Part shown: positions 58,301-64,000 of the stretch, piece by piece | How positions within the stretch are numbered: the first letter of the stretch is position 1 | Layout: the number at the start of each line of letters is the position of its first letter | Made by a program: the position numbers and the translations under genes | Notes under the pieces: model-generated | What the model saw: only the letters and a program-made list of their open reading frames with translations | The model's database searches: none | Told to the model about the DNA's origin: nothing | Assembly (NCBI GenBank): GCA_001936135.1 | Contig: CP012811.1 | Location: 1,736,001 to 1,800,000 of the forward strand | DNA length: 64,000 nucleotides | Reading direction: 5' to 3' | DNA from: Saccharomycopsis fibuligera x Saccharomycopsis cf. fibuligera | Taxonomy: Eukaryota; Ascomycota; Saccharomycetes; Ascoideales; Saccharomycopsidaceae

Positions 58301-60544
58301 ATGCCTCCGAAAAAAAAATTGGCTCTGAGAGCTAAGAATGGCCTCAAAACTAGTACATCTTCAGGTATAATATATGGCAACAAAACTTCTCAAAATGACC
58401 TCACAGAAGACTCGGTGCTCGCAAACTCCTCAACCATTAAGCGTATAAATGGCTCCAAAATATCATCGTTCTTGAGTAAATCAAGAAAACCTAATGGGGG
58501 CAGCTTCATGTCTTCACAGTCTTCGGTTGATGACCTTGAAAACGATGATGGTTTTTTTTTTAAAAGATCAGGAAAGCCTGTGCTAAATAAGACAAATATT
58601 TTGGACAGTATTTCAGAATCAAGACCCAAATCTGTGGGCAGTGGCAGTGTGAACGATACCGAGGGAACCAAAACAATGCCAGCAAAGCGCAGCCATACTC
58701 ATCCACTAACCCAGGATAAGCCCCAAAAAAGACAAAAGAAAGAAACACCTGTGCGAACTTCTTCAAGAAGACCTAAACCTTCTGCTAAAGCTGCAAAAGT
58801 TAAATCTTCCGTGATACCCACCAAAAGCAAGAGCCAGCTACTTGATATGGGCTCAGAGTCCGATATCGAAGAAGATTTAGAACACAGCTTTGAACCACTA
58901 GTTTCATCAGCAAATACAAAGGGCATTACAAATGGAAAAGCAACAGTAACTTCCAAAAGCACTGCCGGTGATCAAATATCCCTAACAAAAGCCATTGGTG
59001 CATCATCAACCAAAAGAAAATCAAAACTTAATACTCTCCTGAGTACTTCAAAAGAAAAAATTGTAAAAGAAGCACAAATGCCGAATACAGGTTCTCAGAG
59101 GAAGACACTTAACAAGACATCAAAAGCAGAAGGTTTTGTGTTTGATGGCATGGAACTCAGCCCTATAAAGAAAACCTCCATAACAAGGAACACAAGTGTT
59201 AATACTACAAAAAAATCTCAGCCCGAACTGAAATCCAGGATTAAACCTGCCAGCAAAACAAAAGTGAAACCAGCGGCAAAAGGAAAACCAAAGCAAAAAA
59301 CAAAGGCAAAAAAGACTGAGGCACAGCAACTTCAAGATGCTGGCATAACTGCAGATATACCCCATGAATTGAATTTGACCAGTAAAGCAAATCTACCTTC
59401 TACAAAAGTTTATGGCTCACCGGGCAAAAAAGAGCCACTACAAATACAAGAATCACCAGTCAATTATAGAAATAAACAGCTAAGGACAAAATCTAATAGA
59501 AGATCTTCTTTAGGCAATAGAGGAAAAAGAACCTCATCTATTGGTAACGGGTTCGAAGTAACCCCTCATGATGATGTTTTGCACCAGAATTTTTATAAGC
59601 ATTTGGATCAAGATTCGCCCGAGCCTCACAGGATGAGACAACTTTTAGTATGGTGCTTCAAAAGACAATTAGATCATGATAAAGCAAATTATGAAAAACA
59701 AAAGACAAAGCGCCAAAGTAACGACGATTTGATTGCGAGCAATATTGCCAAAGTTATAAAGGAAGAGCTTGTCAGAGATTTGGTTGATGGAAAGCTTAAT
59801 ACCAGTTGGTGGAACAGGACTGACGACTCAGATAATGAAGAAAAATGGAAGGAAAGCAAAAAAGGCAAGAAGCAAGAAAAAATGGCAGTCAAAGTTGTTC
59901 CTAATAATCATAATATACAGAACGAGAAAACTTTGAAACTTTTTGAAAAACGTTTAGCCAAATTACAAAAGGAAAATAATGAATGGAATGATGTGTCAGT
60001 AGCCACTCAACTAAGTTTACAAAACTATAAGCTAGAATTCAATGAAAATGAAGAAGAGCAGATTGACATTTTAAAAGAACAAATCATAAAGCTTGAGAAT
60101 CTCAACGGAAAAGAAAAACGGAAGTCTAGAAGAAAGTCTAAGGATACCGACTATTTGGAATCCATGTACTCTTCAGTTATTGATAATTCAGTAATAGATG
60201 AATTACAGAATAAATTCAAAGCTATAACTAGTGAGGCTGATGAGAATTATGAACAGACACTTAATGTATTTAATAATTTTGTTGACAAGCTAAGCTTCAA
60301 TGACTCGATCATAAAAAATTTTGAGCATAACAAAAGACAGCATATTGCCGGAATAATAAGAAACTATCTTGGCACAAACTCAATTGAAACAACTTCGAAT
60401 GAAACTGATGAGCATATTCAGAATACTGTAGCATCTGATGAAAATGCTGCTGCTGATAATAATGATAGCTCCGATGCCAGTAACCCTTTCCAGTTTGATG
60501 AAATTGAGTTATTAAGAGGTATAACAAAGATAGACAAACCTTGA
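58301..60544 (+). CDS. DSN1: Kinetochore MIND/Mis12-complex subunit Dsn1
   Basis: The 747-residue protein has a long basic, Ser/Lys-rich N-terminal half (about 1-420, starting PPKKKLALRAKNG) with several R-R-S-S type sites (for example NRRSSLGN and KRTSSIG near 405-420) that resemble Aurora B/Ipl1 targets. The conserved Mis13/Dsn1 domain follows: VLHQNFYKHLDQDSPEPHRM and RQLLVWCFKRQL (about 430-465), then KVIKEELVRDLVDGKLNTSWW (about 486-506) and coiled coil to the end. Dsn1 with Mtw1, Nnf1 and Nsl1 links the inner kinetochore to Ndc80. The S. cerevisiae protein has 576 residues; the extra length is in the N-terminus. Confidence 0.87.
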   Translation: MPPKKKLALRAKNGLKTSTSSGIIYGNKTSQNDLTEDSVLANSSTIKRINGSKISSFLSKSRKPNGGSFMSSQSSVDDLENDDGFFFKRSGKPVLNKTNILDSISESRPKSVGSGSVNDTEGTKTMPAKRSHTHPLTQDKPQKRQKKETPVRTSSRRPKPSAKAAKVKSSVIPTKSKSQLLDMGSESDIEEDLEHSFEPLVSSANTKGITNGKATVTSKSTAGDQISLTKAIGASSTKRKSKLNTLLSTSKEKIVKEAQMPNTGSQRKTLNKTSKAEGFVFDGMELSPIKKTSITRNTSVNTTKKSQPELKSRIKPASKTKVKPAAKGKPKQKTKAKKTEAQQLQDAGITADIPHELNLTSKANLPSTKVYGSPGKKEPLQIQESPVNYRNKQLRTKSNRRSSLGNRGKRTSSIGNGFEVTPHDDVLHQNFYKHLDQDSPEPHRMRQLLVWCFKRQLDHDKANYEKQKTKRQSNDDLIASNIAKVIKEELVRDLVDGKLNTSWWNRTDDSDNEEKWKESKKGKKQEKMAVKVVPNNHNIQNEKTLKLFEKRLAKLQKENNEWNDVSVATQLSLQNYKLEFNENEEEQIDILKEQIIKLENLNGKEKRKSRRKSKDTDYLESMYSSVIDNSVIDELQNKFKAITSEADENYEQTLNVFNNFVDKLSFNDSIIKNFEHNKRQHIAGIIRNYLGTNSIETTSNETDEHIQNTVASDENAAADNNDSSDASNPFQFDEIELLRGITKIDKP

Positions 60545-61154
60545 AAAGGAACGTGTAAACACTGTACAATAGTATTGACTTTATTTTTATTTTCTTGAAT
60601 TTTTTTTTTATTTTTTTCTATTTTCCAGTTGGTTTTTGTTTAGTTTGGGAGACATCGAATGTATTTTTAGTTTTAGCTTTTTTTTTTATCTATTTATTTA
60701 TCTATTTTTTATTGACTTCTTCAAGTTATTTTTTCAATCTAGTTCATACTGTTTTTCTTTAGTCTTTTTTGTATCTTATTTCGCTTTCTGTTCTTTTCTT
60801 CCCATCACTTATGACTCTTAAACTTCTCGTTCTCATTTTGTTTTGCTTTCGTGATGATTAATTTTATTCATTTCCCAATGACTGTTTTAATAACTTTAAC
60901 TATACACCCTGGATCGTTGATGATGGTTTGTTGGCCAAGACCTTTCAATATGCTAATGTTTTGTCTTAACTCTTTGTTCGTTCACCATCCAGTGCTCGTT
61001 CTCAGATTGCAACTTATGCGTCACCTTAGATCATTAACATTTTGCTGAGCCTGAGCTGCAAACCAGTTACTTTGTCCCGTTAATTTAACCTTGAACCTGA
61101 AAAGAAAGTATCAACTCGTATCACGACGACAAAGTAAAAATTTAGTTAAGCAAC
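60545..61154. terminator. Convergent intergenic region, 0.6 kb
   Basis: T-rich DSN1 3' sequence to about 60850. The segment 60850-61080 is less biased. On the minus strand it offers an open 25-codon extension of TRS20 if an additional 3' intron were spliced, and on the plus strand it has C-box-like TGATGA motifs; neither is certain. Confidence 0.4.
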
Positions 61155-61684
61155 TCACAAGTACTTTTTTGCCAAAGCTTTGATTTTCAAATCAAAACTG
61201 GGACTTTTAATAACATTATTGACATTGTAAAAAGGATTCAATAGCGTCTTTGCGTACAAATCATTAATTTCAAAGAAAAATTGTCTAATTGATTCTTCAT
61301 TTTTCAATTCATGCAACAACAAGATCTTAACGTTAGATGGCGTCACATAAGCACTAACAAAGTATCCGTAAAAATTATCAATTACTTTCAAGTACATGGA
61401 GTTTTTGATCCATTGGAGATCTTCCACTAAATCCAAGGACGAATGTATTATAAATGGATTTAATTCTTTCATTTCTGGGGTAAACTAAACAAAAAAGAAA
61501 GATCTTTGTTAATATTATGTATGTCATAGGACACAATTTTGGTAATTCTCTGCTTTTGTAAGCAAAAATAAGCGGATCATATACATACTTTGGAAGAACC
61601 ATCGCCACCTTGTCTGTATGTTCCAAACTCTGCTTCATATATTGGGTTGTCGCTTGTTCCTATTAAAGCCAAATAGTAAGACAT
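61155..61684 (-). CDS. TRS20: TRAPP complex subunit Trs20 (sedlin), one intron
   Basis: Exons 61589-61684 and 61155-61484 encode 141 residues. The 104-nt intron has donor GTATGT, branch point ATTAAC and acceptor TTTAG. The protein reads MSYYLALIGTSDNPIYEAEFG, then EMKELNPFIIHSSLDLVEDLQW, DNFYGYFVSAYVTPSNVKILLLH, DLYAKTLLNPFYNVNNVIKSPSFD and ends LAKKYL, matching sedlin along its full length. Trs20 is a longin-fold subunit that joins TRAPP complexes acting as Rab GEFs in ER-Golgi traffic and autophagy. The stop codon overlaps a good donor-like GTGAGT, so a longer spliced form is conceivable. Confidence 0.93.
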
Positions 61685-62127
61685 ATTAGGGGATATATCA
61701 GTTTTGTGTTGTTATTTTCGATTGAGTAGCTCTTTGACTGTGTGTAAATAAAACGCTTAGTGCGGAAACAGTAAGGCACTGTGAAATCAGTGTAATTGGA
61801 AAATTTTCAAATATAAAGTCTTGCCCTATTTAATAGACGCTTAGAGTTAGTTGATGCTCACAGTGACGTTCAGAATTCGTTATAACGCTGTTCTTAACGG
61901 AACTGCTTTGGAAATTTACCCGTTTTCCTGCTCTCAAGCATCCGCGATACTGGCACCACAATTTTTTGTAGTATGCGTAATGCTCCCTCTACAAGAGTTT
62001 CAAACAATTTTGAGAAAACATAGTTACTCTTTGAAATAGATTAATTAATGAGCTAATAAAATTAAAAATGTGATATTAAAGTGAGAAACAAGAAACAAGA
62101 AATTATTATGTAAAAATCTAAATAGTA

Positions 62128-62177
<50 letters not shown>

Positions 62178-62191
62178 AAATTAATGAATAA
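61685..62191. other. Intergenic region: TRS20 promoter and 3' end of the last gene
   Basis: 507 bp. The dominant feature is a 39-base A tract (62137-62175) 16 bases beyond the stop codon of the minus-strand gene at 62192, so it would be poly(U) in that transcript's 3' UTR. No gene seen. Confidence 0.5.
62137..62175. repeat. Poly(dA) tract, 39 bases, longest in the window
   Basis: Uninterrupted A run. It reads as U39 in the transcript of the minus-strand gene just downstream of its stop codon. Confidence 0.9.
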
Positions 62192-64000
62192 TTACCAGAA
62201 TATCCATTTTATAATCTTCCATGTAATTGCAACAATCTTAAAAATAACCTTAAAAAAACTAATCACACACCAAATGAAGTATAAAAGTCCTATAATAGAG
62301 TATTCAATCAACGTAAATGCGGCTTTGTTTAACGCAAACTCATTTTTGTTGATAATCATTAGTGTACTATTCGTATGAGATAATTTATCATTAATGTTTT
62401 TTAAATTGATAGACAATCTCGTATTGATAATAGAGATTAAGCGATCCGAAGTGGATAGTAGCATATCAATTTTGTCTGAATGGTCATTGTGAATCTCGGA
62501 TTTTATGCCATTAAGTCTTTCAACTTCCCTAGTTAAGGACTTCAAATATATTGGTAATAGAGTGGAAATCCATTCCACGCCTTTAATAACCTTATCATAC
62601 TGTTCCTTGAAACTTGAGACATTATTGCAATGCGGTGACGTCGTAGTAATAGTGTATTCCTTATCGAGCTCAAATAGTCTATCATATTTCTGTTTCTGGG
62701 CGGACAAATGATTGTCTATGAGATGCAAATTTGCATTAATAAACTTGAAATCATTGAGCATATTGTGCTTGACGTCAGATTTTCGAGATGATTGACTAGA
62801 CCTGCTAGTCCCACTATTAGTCTTTTTGATTTTATTTTCATTATTTAACGCCTCAAAAGCTTGGTCGGGCGATAAGTAATCAATTTTTGGCACAGCAACA
62901 ATGCTGTTATTTTCGTTATCATTATCACCAGCCAAAAGCTCCTTATCTTCCGCATGAGCAAATTCTGGCAAAGGCTCAGAAGATTGAGTCATAACCCCTC
63001 TTTTCGATAACGGCTCAATCAAAACCGTTCCCAATATATTAGTACTTTTGTTTCGATTCTCACTGAGAGGCAGCAATGAACTTTCGCTTCTTGGGAAAAC
63101 CAATGCATTCAGAGGCAGATCCTCAAGAGAAAGATAATTGTGGTATAGAGAGTCTCTGGATCTGGCGTTGGAGCTATCACTGCTAGTTATAGCAGTTTCT
63201 CTGCTTTTATTCATCTTGTTAATGAATTTGTTTTTCACAAAGCTCTTATTCTGTGATAATTTTCGTAATTTGCTAGAAACATTATCAAGCTTCGATGATT
63301 CTTTCAAATACGGTGCCTCCTCATCATTGACCATAATTGTTGGCTCCTTTATATCGTTGCCATTCAAAAAACTCACATCTCCTCTGTTAATGTCATCAGG
63401 CATGTCTGAGAAATCACCGGCATGAAAACCCAAAACATTGTCTCCCTCATGGCTTATAGAACTGCTATTGCTAAGAGAACCTCTATGTGGCAGAATTGAT
63501 TTAGCATTTATCAGTGGCATTGGTAGCGGAAAATGATGGCTTGGACCTCCTGATAAATTCGTGCCATAAGTAAGAGGCTCAAAACTAGGATCTGACCCGT
63601 TGTTAAGCTTTTCACTTTTTCTGCCAGAGACAGAGCTTCTATTAAAATGATTTTTTGTAAAAGATTCCAAAAAAGGATTACTACTGTGATTTGCATTCTT
63701 GTAAAAATGAGCACTACTACTGCCACTGCCCCGACGGCGAAGATGGTGATGGTGATGATGATTGTCCTGACGATTATCATCTTGAGTTTTTATATGATCA
63801 TAAAAAATTAGCTGATTTTTAGAGTTCTTTAACAAATACCAATTCCGGACACTCCAGTAAAAATTGTTTGAAAACTCATCAGTATCTATTTCCCATAGAA
63901 ATTTTTTCTTCGAGTTTTTTGAAAACGCAGTCGATGCCATTGGGTGCAAGCTATAAGGCTTTGTTTCTAAGTGGATAGATGTATCCTCATACTTTTTCAT
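62192..64000 (-). CDS. Tail-anchored membrane protein of unknown function, possibly 5' partial
   Basis: The frame runs to the last base of the window; its first visible codon is an ATG at 63998-64000, so the true start may lie outside. The 602 visible residues contain an N-terminal segment with compact aromatic sequence (FLWEIDTDEFSNNFYWSVRN, about 33-52), a six-histidine run, a long Ser/Asn-rich disordered middle, a helical coiled region (about 440-550) and a strongly hydrophobic C-terminal 40 residues (IIGLLYFIWCVISFFKVIF and then KIVAITW), which would anchor it in a membrane by its tail. The layout resembles tail-anchored ER proteins such as Frt1/Frt2, but I see no diagnostic motif. Confidence 0.65.
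   Translation of the reverse strand: MKKYEDTSIHLETKPYSLHPMASTAFSKNSKKKFLWEIDTDEFSNNFYWSVRNWYLLKNSKNQLIFYDHIKTQDDNRQDNHHHHHHLRRRGSGSSSAHFYKNANHSSNPFLESFTKNHFNRSSVSGRKSEKLNNGSDPSFEPLTYGTNLSGGPSHHFPLPMPLINAKSILPHRGSLSNSSSISHEGDNVLGFHAGDFSDMPDDINRGDVSFLNGNDIKEPTIMVNDEEAPYLKESSKLDNVSSKLRKLSQNKSFVKNKFINKMNKSRETAITSSDSSNARSRDSLYHNYLSLEDLPLNALVFPRSESSLLPLSENRNKSTNILGTVLIEPLSKRGVMTQSSEPLPEFAHAEDKELLAGDNDNENNSIVAVPKIDYLSPDQAFEALNNENKIKKTNSGTSRSSQSSRKSDVKHNMLNDFKFINANLHLIDNHLSAQKQKYDRLFELDKEYTITTTSPHCNNVSSFKEQYDKVIKGVEWISTLLPIYLKSLTREVERLNGIKSEIHNDHSDKIDMLLSTSDRLISIINTRLSINLKNINDKLSHTNSTLMIINKNEFALNKAAFTLIEYSIIGLLYFIWCVISFFKVIFKIVAITWKIIKWIFW

Noticed and set aside
60913-61046. Possible C/D-box snoRNA on the plus strand (TGATGA ... 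CTGA)
   Set aside because: Boxes are present but the flanking terminal stem does not pair and I could not match guides to rRNA.

Overview
This window is nuclear DNA from a budding yeast (Saccharomycotina), most likely of the CTG-Ser clade (Candida/Lodderomyces group). The evidence is compact AT-rich intergenic DNA, short introns with GTATGT/GTAAGT donors and TACTAAC-like branch points, a wholly eukaryotic gene set with one-to-one yeast orthologues, leucine codons dominated by TTG/TTA/CTT with almost no CTG in conserved genes (none in the UBC13 reading frame), and many long proteins with Q-, N-, S- and D/E-rich insertions. The species call is inference; Lodderomyces or a close relative would fit. 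I found no tRNA, rRNA, CRISPR or intact transposon.

Layout: 1-5.6 kb, two tandem Zn2Cys6-type transcription factor genes (the first cut by the window edge; the second with an intron inside its zinc cluster). 6-10.4 kb, a small spliced membrane protein gene and a tandem duplication of PUS4 (tRNA pseudouridine-55 synthase), whose first copy has lost conserved motifs. 10.9-21.7 kb, a run of minus-strand genes: MID1, a YPK3-like AGC kinase, VPS52, DOA1. 22-27.9 kb, plus-strand genes: a spliced probable mitochondrial protein, FUB1 and an unrecognised spliced gene. 28-31.3 kb, divergent ARP10 and RAD17. 31.5-42.3 kb, minus-strand genes TVP15 (six exons, one only 7 nt), BMH1, UBC13, RAI1, CEX1 and RBK1. 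43.2-46.1 kb, a four-helix membrane protein and a secreted acidic-tailed protein. 46.5-48.3 kb, CDH1, followed by the largest intergenic region (3.2 kb). 51.5-64 kb, a coiled-coil membrane-anchored protein, a spliced GH63-like glucosidase, DSN1, spliced TRS20 and a tail-anchored protein that reaches the window edge.

The genes are ordinary housekeeping loci rather than one pathway: membrane traffic (VPS52, TVP15, TRS20), ubiquitin/proteasome (DOA1, FUB1, UBC13, CDH1), checkpoint and kinetochore (RAD17, DSN1), tRNA biology (PUS4, CEX1), dynactin (ARP10), RNA quality control (RAI1) and signalling (BMH1, AGC kinase, MID1). The observations most worth following are the degenerate tandem PUS4 copy with a shared duplicated upstream element, the TVP15 micro-exon gene, several introns that need non-YAG acceptors, and structured GC-rich intergenic blocks upstream of RBK1 and BMH1.
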